A DNA stretch of 64,000 nucleotides from RDXT01 sp033765305 (GTDB taxonomy: Bacteria > Bacteroidota > Bacteroidia > J057), in contig JANRID010000057.1 of assembly GCA_033765305.1 (NCBI GenBank), positions 117,506 to 181,505 of the forward strand, read 5' to 3'. The notes beneath the pieces are model-generated. The model saw only the letters and a list, made by a program, of their open reading frames with translations, did no database searches and was not told the origin of the DNA. Shown here in pieces: positions 1 through 10,714 of this stretch; position 1 is the stretch's first letter, and each line of letters opens with the position of its first letter. The translations under genes and the position numbers were made by a program.

Positions 1-115
1 TGCCCACGGAGAGATCGTCCACGATCAGGATGCGGTCGGGTGTGGTATCGAGCAGGCGGCGGGCCACATTGCGCCCTACAAAGCCGCAGCCGCCGGAGAT
101 GAGGTGATATTTCAT
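1..115 (-). CDS. NAD-dependent epimerase/dehydratase, N-terminal fragment (runs off the window)
   Basis: Only the first 38 codons are inside the window. The start codon reads ATG on the minus strand at 115-113, and the frame stays open to base 1. The product begins MKYHLISGGCGFVGRNVA. This is the Rossmann nucleotide-binding start of the extended short-chain dehydrogenase family (GGxGFVG loop), followed by an acidic pair (IVDD) where the ribose-binding acid normally sits. Members of this family modify nucleotide sugars. A glycosyltransferase starts upstream on the same strand with about 33 nt between them, so the pair probably forms one cell-surface glycan operon. The substrate cannot be told from the fragment. 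Confidence 0.8.
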   Translation of the reverse strand, partial: MKYHLISGGCGFVGRNVARRLLDTTPDRILIVDDLSVG

Positions 116-148
116 GGATCAGCGGGGGTAAGGGATGAGAAAAGCCGG

Positions 149-1087
149 TCAGCCGAGGCGTTCGGCTACCGGATACTGGTTTTTATAGGGGGAATTGCGG
201 GAAATCAGCTCAGCCAGCAGCCCGGTGCTGAACATAATGAGCCCCGAAACCATCATCACCACCCCGAAGAGCAGCGAAGGCAGCCGGTGGGAGATCCAGA
301 TGCCCATCACGAGCCGGATCCAGGCCAGGTAGAGCAGGTTGGCGGCGCCCAGCGCACCGAAAATGACGCCCCAGGTGCCGAAGAAGTGCATCGGCTTTTT
401 GAGGTATTTCTGCGTCACGACGAGGGTGAGCAGGTCCAGGAAGCCGTTGATGAAGCGATTGAGGCCGAACTTGCTGCGGCCGTACTTGCGGGGGTGGTGC
501 TCCACCACTTTTTCCCCGATCCTGTCGAAGCCTGCCCATTTGGCCATGACGGGGATGTAGCGGTGCATCTCGCCGTAGACCTCGATATTGCGGACCACTT
601 CGAGGCGGTAGGCCTTGAGCCCGCAGTTGAAGTCGTGGAGGTTGCGGATGCCGGAGACCAGGCCGGTGACGCGGTTGAAGAATTTGGACGGAATGGTCTT
701 CATCAGCGGGTCGTAGCGCTTTTTCTTCCATCCCGACACCAGATCGTAGCCGCCCTCGCGGATCATGCGGTGCAGCTCGGGGATCTCGTCGGGGCTGTCC
801 TGGAGGTCGGCGTCGAGGGTAATGACCACCGGGGCTTGGGCGGCGGCGAAGCCGATCTGCAAGGCGGCGGATTTGCCGGTATTGCGCTGGAAGCGGATGC
901 CGCGCACGGCGGGGTTGCCTTCGCGCAGGGCGCAGATCACGGCCCAGGAGCCGTCCCGGCTGCCGTCGTCGACCAGAATGGCCTCATAGGCAAAGCGGTG
1001 AGCCTGCATCACCCGGTCGATCCAGGCGACCAGCTCCGGCAGCGATTCGGCTTCGTTGTACAGCGGGATGACGACCGAGATGTCCAT
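149..1087 (-). CDS. Family 2 glycosyltransferase, DPM1/GtrB-like, with C-terminal membrane anchor
   Basis: The 312-aa product starts MDISVVIPLYNEAESLPEL, a classic GT-A family 2 opening. It has the VDDGSRDGS nucleotide-binding loop near residue 40 and a LDADLQD (DxD, residues 92-94) metal and sugar-nucleotide site. The C-terminal third holds two hydrophobic stretches (about 240-265 and 275-298), as in polyprenyl-phosphate glucose or mannose synthases of the GtrB/DPM type. Such enzymes move a sugar from a nucleotide donor to a lipid carrier at the inner face of the inner membrane. The gene lies just upstream of the epimerase fragment on the same strand, which suggests joint work on surface glycans. 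Donor and acceptor are not known. Confidence 0.88.
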   Translation of the reverse strand: MDISVVIPLYNEAESLPELVAWIDRVMQAHRFAYEAILVDDGSRDGSWAVICALREGNPAVRGIRFQRNTGKSAALQIGFAAAQAPVVITLDADLQDSPDEIPELHRMIREGGYDLVSGWKKKRYDPLMKTIPSKFFNRVTGLVSGIRNLHDFNCGLKAYRLEVVRNIEVYGEMHRYIPVMAKWAGFDRIGEKVVEHHPRKYGRSKFGLNRFINGFLDLLTLVVTQKYLKKPMHFFGTWGVIFGALGAANLLYLAWIRLVMGIWISHRLPSLLFGVVMMVSGLIMFSTGLLAELISRNSPYKNQYPVAERLG

Positions 1088-1351
1088 GCGCAGTCCGTTA
1101 AGAAGCGCGAAGATACAGAATCGGCATGAATCTGCGGGCAGCGGGCGCTGCAGGAACCCGGATCCCGGCGCAAAGTCCAGCCCTGTTTTCCATCAAATCT
1201 GCCGATGCCGCCGCTCCGGAGCGCCTAGCTTCGCAGGTCCGTCCGCAGAACCAAACAACTGGAGCCCGGCGGGGTTATATCGAATATTAATGATAGGTTG
1301 AAAGCGCTATGTGCAGAATCAATCTATTTTTTCATCCGCCGGGGGATTCGC

Positions 1352-1382
1352 TTGACAATGGTCCGGGGCTGGGATATTTTTG
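1352..1382 (+). promoter_or_regulatory. Bacteroidota-type promoter for the sdh operon
   Basis: TTG at 1352-1354 is followed after 20 nt by TATTTTTG at 1375-1382, an exact fit to the TAnnTTTG -7 element of the Bacteroidota housekeeping sigma factor. It lies 30 nt upstream of the sdhC start. The rest of the gap from 1088 to 1412 shows no gene; it is moderately AT-rich near 1260-1330. Confidence 0.65.
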
Positions 1383-1412
1383 GCGCACTGCACTGCATCA
1401 ATCATTGCTCCT

Positions 1413-2243
1413 ATGAATACCCTTGCATACCTCTACAAATACTCGGTAGGCCGTAAGGTGATCATGGCCCTCAGCGGCCTGTTTCTGGTTTCCTTCCTGT
1501 TCGTGCATGTCGGCGGCAATATGCTCCTCTTCCGGGGCGACGACGGCGTGGCATTCAACGCCTTCACCCGCTTCATGTCCACCAACCCGGTGATCGGCGT
1601 GCTGGAATGGGTGCTGGCGGCAGGCTTCATCGTGCACATCGTGTACGGCATCCTGCTCGAATTCCGCAACCGCCAGGCGCGCCCCGACCGCTACGAGTAC
1701 ACCAAAGGCGCCTCGACCAGCAGCAGCTGGGCCTCGCGCAACATGATCACGACCGGGCTGATCGTGCTGGCCTTCCTGGCAGTGCACGTGACCACCTTCT
1801 GGGGCGGGCACAAATTCGGCCACGGCGAAGAGGTCGGCATCGAACAGGCCTACCGCGAAGGCTGGAAAATCAAGGAAGCGATCGGCGCGTCGCTGCCGCT
1901 CAAAAACCAGTACGGCGAGGTGCTGCTCGACAAAAAGGGCTATCTGACGGCCGATGCGCTGGAAGCGCTCACCGTGCAGGGCGTGACCACCGTGCGCGGC
2001 ATTTCGATGACCAAGATCGTCAAAGACGCCTTCGCCCAGTGGTTCATCGCCTTTCCCTACGCCATCGTCATGATCATCCTGGCCCTGCACCTCTCCCACG
2101 GCTTCCAGAGCGGCTTCCGCTCCCTGGGCCTGGTGCACAAGAAGTACACCCCGCTGATCATCGGCGCGGGGCTGCTGATTTCGGTGGTTATTCCGCTGAT
2201 TTTTGCCTCCATGCCCATCTTTTTCTTCTTCCAAAGCCTGTAA
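1413..2243 (+). CDS. sdhC: Succinate dehydrogenase/fumarate reductase cytochrome b subunit
   Basis: The 276-aa integral membrane subunit anchors complex II and carries heme and the quinone site. The sequence starts MNTLAYLYKYSVGRKVIMAL and holds about five hydrophobic helices, including LSGLFLVSFLFVHVGGNML, ending in IFASMPIFFFFQSL. Several membrane histidines could be heme ligands. A single five-helix cytochrome b of this kind, without a separate SdhD, is usual in Bacteroidota. An in-frame ATG at 1380 is possible, but the ATG at 1413 fits family members and leaves normal spacing from the promoter. It is first in the sdhC-A-B operon, with a 29-nt gap to sdhA. Confidence 0.93.
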   Translation: MNTLAYLYKYSVGRKVIMALSGLFLVSFLFVHVGGNMLLFRGDDGVAFNAFTRFMSTNPVIGVLEWVLAAGFIVHIVYGILLEFRNRQARPDRYEYTKGASTSSSWASRNMITTGLIVLAFLAVHVTTFWGGHKFGHGEEVGIEQAYREGWKIKEAIGASLPLKNQYGEVLLDKKGYLTADALEALTVQGVTTVRGISMTKIVKDAFAQWFIAFPYAIVMIILALHLSHGFQSGFRSLGLVHKKYTPLIIGAGLLISVVIPLIFASMPIFFFFQSL

Positions 2244-2272
2244 TCGAGCCTGATCTCATACCGTCTCTGCGC

Positions 2273-4216
<1,944 letters not shown>

Positions 4217-4273
4217 GCGCGTACCGCAACGAATTACACCGCAGGCTCTTCACTATTCCATATCTCCTGAACG

Positions 4274-5041
4274 ATGGGAAGTCTGATGACCATTCACCTG
4301 AAAATCTGGCGGCAGAAAGGCCCCAAGGACAAAGGCCGCCTGGTCGATTATACGATGAACGAGGTGTCGCCCGACATGTCGTTCCTGGAAATGCTGGACC
4401 AGCTCAATGAGCGGCTCATCCGCGAGCAGCAGGAGCCGGTGGCCTTCGATCACGACTGCCGGGAGGGCATCTGCGGCTCCTGCGGTCTGATGATCAACGG
4501 CGAGGCGCACGGCCCGCACCGCATGACCACCACCTGCCAGCTGCACATGCGCAGCTTCAAGGATGGCGATACGGTCTATATCGAGCCCTGGCGCGCGGCG
4601 GCCTTCCCGGTCATCAAGGACCTGATGGTAGACCGCACCGCATTCGATACCATTATCCAGGCCGGCGGGTTTATCTCGGTGAATACCGGCAGCGCCCCCG
4701 ATGCCAATGAAATCCCGATTCCGAAGCCGGTGGCGGATGAATCCATGAACGCAGCGGAATGCATCGGCTGCGGCGCCTGTGTGGCATCCTGCAAAAATGC
4801 CTCGGCCATGCTCTTTACCTCGGCCAAAATCTCCCACCTCGGCGTGCTGCCGCAGGGCCAGCCCGAGCGCATGCTGCGGGTGCAGAAGATGATCAAGGCC
4901 ATGGACGAGGCCGGCTTCGGCAACTGCACCAACACCGGCGCCTGCGAAGTGCAGTGCCCGAAAGGCATCTCGATGCGCTTCATCGCCCGGATGAATGCGG
5001 ATTTCATCCGCTCGGCTTTCGCCTCGGAGACGACGGTCTGA
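4274..5041 (+). CDS. sdhB: Succinate dehydrogenase/fumarate reductase iron-sulfur subunit
   Basis: The 255-aa subunit passes electrons from FAD to quinone through three clusters. Cysteines are placed as expected: Cys62, 67, 70 and 88 for [2Fe-2S] (CREGICGSC), then CIGCGACVASC at 163-173 and CTNTGACEVQCP at 218-228 for [4Fe-4S] and [3Fe-4S]. An alternative start at 4286 (MTIHLK) is equally plausible and would remove four residues. It is last in the operon, 57 nt after sdhA, and is followed by a strong hairpin. Confidence 0.96.
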   Translation: MGSLMTIHLKIWRQKGPKDKGRLVDYTMNEVSPDMSFLEMLDQLNERLIREQQEPVAFDHDCREGICGSCGLMINGEAHGPHRMTTTCQLHMRSFKDGDTVYIEPWRAAAFPVIKDLMVDRTAFDTIIQAGGFISVNTGSAPDANEIPIPKPVADESMNAAECIGCGACVASCKNASAMLFTSAKISHLGVLPQGQPERMLRVQKMIKAMDEAGFGNCTNTGACEVQCPKGISMRFIARMNADFIRSAFASETTV

Positions 5042-5069
5042 GTTTCGGACCGGCTGGCCGCTATACTGC

Positions 5070-5101
5070 AACCGGCAGCAGGCACATGCCTGCTGCCGGT
5101 T
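5070..5101. terminator. Bidirectional hairpin between convergent genes
   Basis: A perfect 15-bp inverted repeat (AACCGGCAGCAGGCA, 2-nt loop, then its complement) sits between the sdhB stop and the stop of the convergent minus-strand gene. There is no clear T-tract, so its role as a terminator rests on position and stem strength. Confidence 0.65.
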
Positions 5102-5125
5102 GTGCTGTATAGCAGGGCAACGCAG

Positions 5126-6574
5126 TTACCGCTTGATCACGGTCCCGCTCCAGGCAGCGGTCCCGGTGCTGGCGCGGAGGAAATACACCCCGTCGGGCAG
5201 GCTCCGCGTATCGAAGCGGAGGATGGCGGCTCCCGCAATGTGCTGACTGAGTGCGCGCACCTCGGCCCCGCGCGCATCGTAGAGGGCGGCATGCAGCAGG
5301 CCAGGGCGCTCCAGCACCGCCTCGGCTTCGAGATAGCTGCCGAAGGGGCTGGGCCGGGGCGAGATCCGCAGGGCAGGCAGCGGGCCGCCCGTGCCGGTGG
5401 TTCCGTCGGAGGCCAGCAGCGCAGTATAGAGATACGGAACCGGCGGGCCGCCCTGCTGCGGGAAAGCCCAGCTTGTGGCGCTGACCGCATACCCGCCGCC
5501 CGGCAGCGGCAGCACATCGGTGGCTTCGTCGGAGTCGGCGGTGCCCAGCAGGCGCTCCCACTGCCGATTGCCCGACGCATCGAGCTTGAGCAGATAGAGG
5601 TGGAGGTAGCCGGTGTCGGCGGCGCTGCCGCTGATCGTGCCCAGAATGATGCATCCGCCGTCGGCGGTACCCCGTGCGCGCACGGCCTGGAGCCCCTGGA
5701 AGCTTGCATCGTCATCCAGGTAGGCATAGCGACGCGTCATCAGCACCTGGCCGGCGGCGGAGAGCTTGTACACCCGGATGGCATGCTTGAACCAGCGCAC
5801 CGAGAGCGACTGGTTTTCCGTGGTGACAACCCAGTACGTCCCGTCCGGGGATTTGACGAGGCTGTTCGCATGGTCGTAGCGCCCGCCCAGGTAGGTGCTG
5901 CCGAGCGAATCCCCTGCGACGCTGACGCGCAGCAGCCATATATTCGGGCTTGATGTATCCGGAGGAGCATGACGCGCAAGGATGAGCGCCTCGCCGCCGG
6001 GAGCCGTTTCGACGTCGAGGCCATAGCAGCCACCTCCATCGGTTTTATACTCGCGTTCCCAGCGCAGGGCCCCGGTGCCGCTGAAATTAGCCAGGGAGAC
6101 GGCATCATACTGTCCGCTCACATTGCGGCGGCCGGTGACCAGAAAGGTATCGGGCGACACCTGCACGGACCCTGTCCCGAAGTTGATGGGGCCGGGGAAT
6201 GCGCCCTGGGCCTGCCAGCCGCCCGCGCCGGCGGAGTCGAGCTGCAGCAGGCTCAGGACACGCTGATAACCGGGGCTGTTCCGGTAGCCGGAGATCATGA
6301 TGTCTCCGCTGAGGCTGCGGTACACGTCGGCAGCGCTGATGTAGCGGTACGCATAGTGCCGGGAGACAAAGGAAAAGGCGGAGTCGAACCGAACAAGGGT
6401 CAGGCCGTAGAGCGGGGTATTGACCAGAAAGGCATATCCGCTCTGCTGAGGCACCCACCAGGCGGTGTGGTAGCGAGTGAAGGTGTCCTCGCGGACGAGG
6501 GCGGGGGCGTAGCCCTGGCCTGCGGCCCTCAGCGCAGCCATGCAAAGAAACAGGCAGAAAAAGTGGGATTTCAT
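5126..6574 (-). CDS. Secreted T9SS type A cargo protein, probable beta-propeller
   Basis: This 482-aa protein is taken from the ATG at 6574, which gives the signal peptide MKSHFFCLFLCMAALRAAGQ; the frame is open further upstream, but that part looks noncoding. The body shows repeated blades with motifs such as GGGYAVSATSW, GGCIILG and DGTYWVVTTEN spaced about 50-60 residues apart, as in PQQ/Kelch-like propellers of Bacteroidota secreted proteins. The last 80 residues (ALRISPRPSPFGSYLEAE to GVYFLRASTG to GTVIKR) are a T9SS type A C-terminal sorting domain. It is therefore likely secreted or attached to the cell surface. No enzymatic motif is visible. It ends against the sdh operon terminator. 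Confidence 0.8.
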   Translation of the reverse strand: MKSHFFCLFLCMAALRAAGQGYAPALVREDTFTRYHTAWWVPQQSGYAFLVNTPLYGLTLVRFDSAFSFVSRHYAYRYISAADVYRSLSGDIMISGYRNSPGYQRVLSLLQLDSAGAGGWQAQGAFPGPINFGTGSVQVSPDTFLVTGRRNVSGQYDAVSLANFSGTGALRWEREYKTDGGGCYGLDVETAPGGEALILARHAPPDTSSPNIWLLRVSVAGDSLGSTYLGGRYDHANSLVKSPDGTYWVVTTENQSLSVRWFKHAIRVYKLSAAGQVLMTRRYAYLDDDASFQGLQAVRARGTADGGCIILGTISGSAADTGYLHLYLLKLDASGNRQWERLLGTADSDEATDVLPLPGGGYAVSATSWAFPQQGGPPVPYLYTALLASDGTTGTGGPLPALRISPRPSPFGSYLEAEAVLERPGLLHAALYDARGAEVRALSQHIAGAAILRFDTRSLPDGVYFLRASTGTAAWSGTVIKR

Positions 6575-6754
6575 AGACGGGCGAATAGATGGCTGAACCC
6601 GGATAGCCAGGCTTGGGATCAATATATGGCGGAATGCGCAAAAAACCAACCCGGTTTTCCGCAAATGCATGCAAAGTCATTCCGCAGCATCCAGACCGAC
6701 AGCTGTATGATGTATCTTTCTGGCAGCCAGCACGCTGATGCGCAAGAATCCGCC

Positions 6755-8134
6755 TCAGCCCTGGCTCATCACCTTGTCCTCTTTCGCATATTCCCGGCGG
6801 ATGCCGCCGATGAGCAGTTCCGGGCTGAGTGTCTGCTGCCCGGTGGCCAGCATGCGGAGGCAGCAGTAGTGTACAATGTTGACGATGTTGGAGCCGGTGA
6901 GTTCGTAGCGGCGGGCGATGTCGCCGAGGTCGATGCCGGGCGCCAGCGCGACCTGGGGCGGAAAGGCTTTGCTCCACAGCAATGCGCGCTCGGGCGCCTT
7001 GGGGATGGGAAAATACACAATCGACTGGAAGCGGCGGGTGAAGGCGTCGTCGATGTTGTTGCGGAGGTTGGAGGCGAGGATGACCAGTCCGGCATGGCCT
7101 TCCACGCGCTGCAGGAGGTAGGACACCTCCTGGTTGGCATAGCGGTCGTGTGCGTCGCGCACGCCGGTGCGCTTGCCGAAGAGCGCATCGGCCTCGTCGA
7201 AGAAGAGGATCCAGTCCTTGTACTCGGCTTTTTCGAAGAGGGAAGCGAGGTTTTTCTCCGTTTCGCCGATGTATTTGGACACCACCATCGACAAATCGAC
7301 CCGGAACACCGGTCGGCCGCTGTATTTGCCCAGGAGGGAGGCCGTGAGGGTCTTGCCGGTGCCGGGCGGCCCGTAAAACAAGGCGCGGTAGCCGGGCTTG
7401 ATCCGCGTGTGCAGGCCCCAGTCCTGGAGGAGGATGTCGTTGTACTGCAGCCAGTCCTCGATTTCGCGGATATGCGAGAGGGTCTGCGGGTCCAGCACCA
7501 GATCATCCCAGCCGAGGCCGGTTTCGATGTACTGGGCCGGAAACTCGGTGCTGAGCTTGGGGATGGAGAGGCGGCCGGTGAGCATCCACTCGGCCCATTC
7601 GGGGTCGAGAAGCAGGCGTCCGCTGAGGGGAGGCTCGCCGGGCTTGACGGATTCGAGGGTGACAATGCGCTCCTGCTGGATCATGGGGTGCGACTGGAGC
7701 CACCGCTGGAGGCGGAGGCGCGCATCGAGGTCCTGGCCGGCGAGGAGGAAGAGGGCGGTTTCGCCGGTGGGCAGGGTGCCGCGGTGGTGGTGGCCCTTGG
7801 CACCGCCGAATTCGGGAAAATTGCCGCCATTGGGCAGGAAGCGGGCGATGGCGCCGTCGTAAAAATTGGGATATACGCTTGGCGCCAGCGCCATGAGGAG
7901 CAGGAGCCAGGCCTCGGGCTCGGGGCTGCGGGCCTGGAGAAACTCGCTGAAGGGACCCTGGGCGCCGCCCGCCCAGGCCGGCGGCTCCGGAAAGGCAAAC
8001 GGCGCTTCGGCTGCGCCGAAGTAGTGCTCCAGCCGCTGGTTGAGCAGGGTCTGGAGAAAGGCAAGTCCGGTGCGGAGGTTCGCATCGCTGGCGCCGGCGT
8101 GGCCGACGGGCGGAGGTTGCGGGCTGGGAGGCAT
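6755..8134 (-). CDS. eCIS-associated AAA+ ATPase (Afp15/Pvc15-like)
   Basis: The 459-aa protein has an N-terminal domain of about 230 residues without clear motifs, then one AAA+ module: Walker A GPPGTGKT at 255-262, Walker B ILFFDEAD at 309-316, and an FTRRF arginine-finger region at 365-369. A single-module AAA+ ATPase of this type is a core gene of extracellular contractile injection systems, where it is thought to act in assembly. It is not built into the final particle in known systems. Here it lies on the minus strand, back to back with the LuxR regulator and the plus-strand structural operon, so it can be regulated separately. Confidence 0.88.
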   Translation of the reverse strand: MPPSPQPPPVGHAGASDANLRTGLAFLQTLLNQRLEHYFGAAEAPFAFPEPPAWAGGAQGPFSEFLQARSPEPEAWLLLLMALAPSVYPNFYDGAIARFLPNGGNFPEFGGAKGHHHRGTLPTGETALFLLAGQDLDARLRLQRWLQSHPMIQQERIVTLESVKPGEPPLSGRLLLDPEWAEWMLTGRLSIPKLSTEFPAQYIETGLGWDDLVLDPQTLSHIREIEDWLQYNDILLQDWGLHTRIKPGYRALFYGPPGTGKTLTASLLGKYSGRPVFRVDLSMVVSKYIGETEKNLASLFEKAEYKDWILFFDEADALFGKRTGVRDAHDRYANQEVSYLLQRVEGHAGLVILASNLRNNIDDAFTRRFQSIVYFPIPKAPERALLWSKAFPPQVALAPGIDLGDIARRYELTGSNIVNIVHYCCLRMLATGQQTLSPELLIGGIRREYAKEDKVMSQG

Positions 8135-8278
8135 GGGCAGGCTGGGGATTGAATCTGCAATATATACCGTTTCAGCGGGATCTCCATAGGCGGTCCTCCG
8201 GGCTGCGCAGCCCGATTGCTCCTGCCGGCCAAAGATTTCGATGCCGTACTATTTTTTTTATGCCGGAAATATCCGTAT

Positions 8279-8306
8279 TTGACAAACGGATGTACCGGAA
8301 ATTTTG
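8279..8306 (+). promoter_or_regulatory. Candidate promoter in the divergent gap between the eCIS ATPase and LuxR genes
   Basis: The 341-nt gap (8135-8475) separates two divergent genes. TTG at 8279-8281, a 17-nt spacer and AAATTTTG at 8299-8306 (7 of 8 match to TAnnTTTG) form a weak candidate facing the LuxR gene, about 170 nt before its start. A T-run lies near 8250-8260 and a GGGCTGCGCAGCCC palindrome near 8203-8216. No gene is seen in the gap. Confidence 0.3.
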
Positions 8307-8475
8307 CGCAACACCCTGTGCTGCGGGCATATATCGCATATGGCCCGGAAGGCACAGCTGACGGAAGCAGGTTCTGGCAGATAGCGGCACAGGCAATAGC
8401 AGGCGGACCGGAACCGTTTTCAGCAAAGACCCGGCCCCGCCGCTTCCGACCCGTCAACCCGTTCACCCATCCTAT

Positions 8476-9144
8476 ATGCTTACCGTCGCTGTCGCAGAAT
8501 CCTGCCCTACCATGTTTCCCGGCTGGCAGCAGCTGCTGTCCGGCATTCCATCCATCAGCCTGGCCGGCGTGTATGCGGGCGTGCAGTCCCTCTGCCAGGT
8601 GCTTGCCCTGGCGCCGCCCGATGTGCTGCTCCTCGATCACCAGTATGCCGAGCCGGATGCATGCGCGCTGTGCCGCGAGATGTCCTGTGTGCTGCCGTCC
8701 ATGAAAATTCTGGTTGTGGGCCATAAAACGGAATACAGGATGGCGCAGGAGTGGTTCAAATGCGGCGCGCAGGGCTATCTGCTCCGGACCAGCCTGGCCG
8801 CCGAAGTGCCCCGCGCCATCGAAGCGGCAGCAGACGGAAGGCGGTTTCTCTCGGAAGAAATCGCCTGGATGCTGCTCAGCGGCAGCCCGGCCGACACCCA
8901 GGCACCCCGGCAGGGCACCGGGGAGATTACCCGCCGGGAGTGCGAGGTGCTCCGCCTGATCGTGGAAGAATATACGACAGCTGAAATCGCCCGGAAACTG
9001 TTCATCAGCGAAGGCACCGTCGAGACCCACCGGGCCCACCTCATTCACAAGCTGGGCGTCCGCAATACGGCCGGACTGGTGCGGGAAGCCATTTTCCGCC
9101 AGCTGTACATCCTGCATCCCGAACCGGTGCCTGCCGCCCGGTGA
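8476..9144 (+). CDS. NarL/FixJ-type regulator with LuxR HTH and degenerate receiver
   Basis: The 222-aa protein has an N-terminal receiver-like domain (about 1-120) and a C-terminal LuxR helix-turn-helix (about 149-210, including ITRRECEVLRLI and ISEGTVETHRAHLIHKLGV). The phosphoacceptor-type aspartate is present (LLLD, Asp54). The N-terminal acidic pair is not obvious (only Glu8 in VAVAES), and the conserved lysine of GYLLK is arginine (GYLLR, Arg104). It may therefore be an atypical receiver that does not need phosphate. It sits alone between the divergent eCIS ATPase and the eCIS structural operon, so it is the best candidate for a local switch. No cognate kinase is next to it. Confidence 0.85.
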   Translation: MLTVAVAESCPTMFPGWQQLLSGIPSISLAGVYAGVQSLCQVLALAPPDVLLLDHQYAEPDACALCREMSCVLPSMKILVVGHKTEYRMAQEWFKCGAQGYLLRTSLAAEVPRAIEAAADGRRFLSEEIAWMLLSGSPADTQAPRQGTGEITRRECEVLRLIVEEYTTAEIARKLFISEGTVETHRAHLIHKLGVRNTAGLVREAIFRQLYILHPEPVPAAR

Positions 9145-9343
9145 GCCCGGCGCAGCAGCAACGCCGGCTGCGCTTTCACGAAATGCCGCAATGTTAGCCC
9201 TGGCATGCAGAAAGCTGCCGCGGGCATGCATCCGGGAAATCCTGTATTTCCGCAATTACCGGTTTCCCCGGATGCGCAGGAGTATTCCGTTGCCGTATTT
9301 GAATGTGCTTTTGTATCATTCCTGCATTACCGACCCAGCCCCC

Positions 9344-9934
9344 ATGATCCGCGAAGCACTCAGTTACGTAGTCGCCCAATTGAACGATTTCATCACCCCG
9401 CTCGCGATTCCGGCGGATGATGAAGTGGTGCTGGGCAATATTGCCTTCGCAGATCCCAATGTGGAGTCGGCTGCCGAATCGGTCACCAACCGCATTGTGG
9501 TGTCGGTGGTCAACATCGAGCAGGAAAAAACGCTTCGCAATCTGCCCTACAAGAAGCCGGGCCTGAACGCCGACGGGGACCCCATCGCAACGGCGGAGGA
9601 GCCTCCGGTATATCTGAACATTTTTGTGCTTTTTAGTGCCAATTACGCCAAATACGCCAACGGCCTGCACTACCTCGCGCGGGTCATCGCCTTTTTCCAG
9701 CGCCGCTTCGTCTTCACCCCGGATACGGCCCCCGGCCTGGACCCCGGCATCGAAAAGCTCATTTTCGAGCTGCATTCGATGGGTTTCGACCAGCTCAACC
9801 AGCTCTGGGGCGTGCTGGGCGGCAAGTACATCCCCTCGGTGGTGTACAAAATGCGCCTGGTGATGATCCAGGAGCGGGATCCGCAGGAGGCATCGGTGGT
9901 TCGGGCAATCCGCTTCGACGAAAGCACCAACTGA
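9344..9934 (+). CDS. eCIS DUF4255 protein (Pvc16/Afp16-like tube terminator)
   Basis: The 196-aa protein starts at the ATG at 9344 (MIREALSYVVAQLNDFI); the open frame upstream is not protein-like. The N-terminal region with VVLGNIAFADPN and NRIVVSVVNIEQEKTLRN is the DUF4255/Pvc16 N-terminal family. In PVC and Afp particles this protein caps or terminates the tube-sheath end, in a role comparable to T4 gp3/gp15. It is the first structural gene of the plus-strand operon and lies 7 nt before the next gene. In many Bacteroidota eCIS loci this gene also comes first. Confidence 0.87.
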   Translation: MIREALSYVVAQLNDFITPLAIPADDEVVLGNIAFADPNVESAAESVTNRIVVSVVNIEQEKTLRNLPYKKPGLNADGDPIATAEEPPVYLNIFVLFSANYAKYANGLHYLARVIAFFQRRFVFTPDTAPGLDPGIEKLIFELHSMGFDQLNQLWGVLGGKYIPSVVYKMRLVMIQERDPQEASVVRAIRFDESTN

Positions 9935-9940
9935 CCGGCC

Positions 9941-10669
9941 ATGGAATACCGCTATAACCTGCTGTTTCAGATCGTGATCGATCATCCGGCGCTGCAGCGG
10001 CCCGGCGATGGATTCGGCATCCGTCCTACCGCCGCCTGCCAGCAGGCGATGAACCGTTACGGCCTGCTGTTCAAGCAGCTGCCGGAAGGCGCAGGCGTCA
10101 TCTGCGAGACCGTGGTGCCCGGCGGGCTGCCGATCCGGCCCATCGGGCAGGAGGTATCCTTCGCCTTTGTGCTGACGCTCCTCGATGCAGGCCTGCTGGA
10201 AAAAACCCGCCATTTCCACTCCGGCGCCACGGCCCCCTACCCTGCCTACTCAGGACGGCGCAGGATGCTGTATTTCAGCAATCTGAATGATGCGGGCACC
10301 ATCGACGGGCGGATCGGGCTTTCGCGCCAGGGCGCGGGCGTGAGCCGCCAGGACCTCGGCTCGCTGGCTCCGCTGCGCCAGCAGCTGGCGGTGCATCCTG
10401 CCGCCTCGCAGGTATCGCTGCGCCGGCTCTCGCCGGGCGGCGCCACCGTGCTGCTGCCCATCCCGGCCAACCGCCAGATACGCCTGGACCTCGACCCCGG
10501 CGCCTACCGGCTCCAGCAGCCCGGCAGCCCCCTCGACCCTGAAGTCATCGTCGCCGATGACGCACTGCTCTATGGCCAGGCGTATGCCCTGATCGAGATC
10601 TTCAAAGATGCCTCGGTCGATTATGCCTCGCCGGTCACCTACCGCCTCTCCTTTCAGCTTCCATCCTAA
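9941..10669 (+). CDS. Unknown eCIS operon protein, 242 aa
   Basis: I do not recognise a named family. The protein begins MEYRYNLLFQIVIDHPALQ, has no signal peptide and no membrane helix, and looks mainly beta-rich (FAFVLTLLDAGLLEKTRHF, RRMLYFSNLND, RIGLSRQG). The C-terminal half contains VTYRLSFQLPS at the end. It is 7 nt behind the DUF4255 gene and 46 nt before the first sheath gene, so it is almost certainly co-transcribed with particle genes. A role at the cap end of the particle, or as a chaperone for DUF4255 or the sheath, would fit the position, but this is inference. Confidence 0.7.
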   Translation: MEYRYNLLFQIVIDHPALQRPGDGFGIRPTAACQQAMNRYGLLFKQLPEGAGVICETVVPGGLPIRPIGQEVSFAFVLTLLDAGLLEKTRHFHSGATAPYPAYSGRRRMLYFSNLNDAGTIDGRIGLSRQGAGVSRQDLGSLAPLRQQLAVHPAASQVSLRRLSPGGATVLLPIPANRQIRLDLDPGAYRLQQPGSPLDPEVIVADDALLYGQAYALIEIFKDASVDYASPVTYRLSFQLPS

Positions 10670-10714
10670 CGCCTTCCGGCAAGATCCTTCACCGCTTAAT
10701 CTCTCTCCCGCATT

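Noticed and set aside
9145..9343. Promoter before the DUF4255 gene
   Set aside because: Several TTG and TTTG words exist, but none gives a proper TTG-spacer-TAnnTTTG pair, so no call is made.
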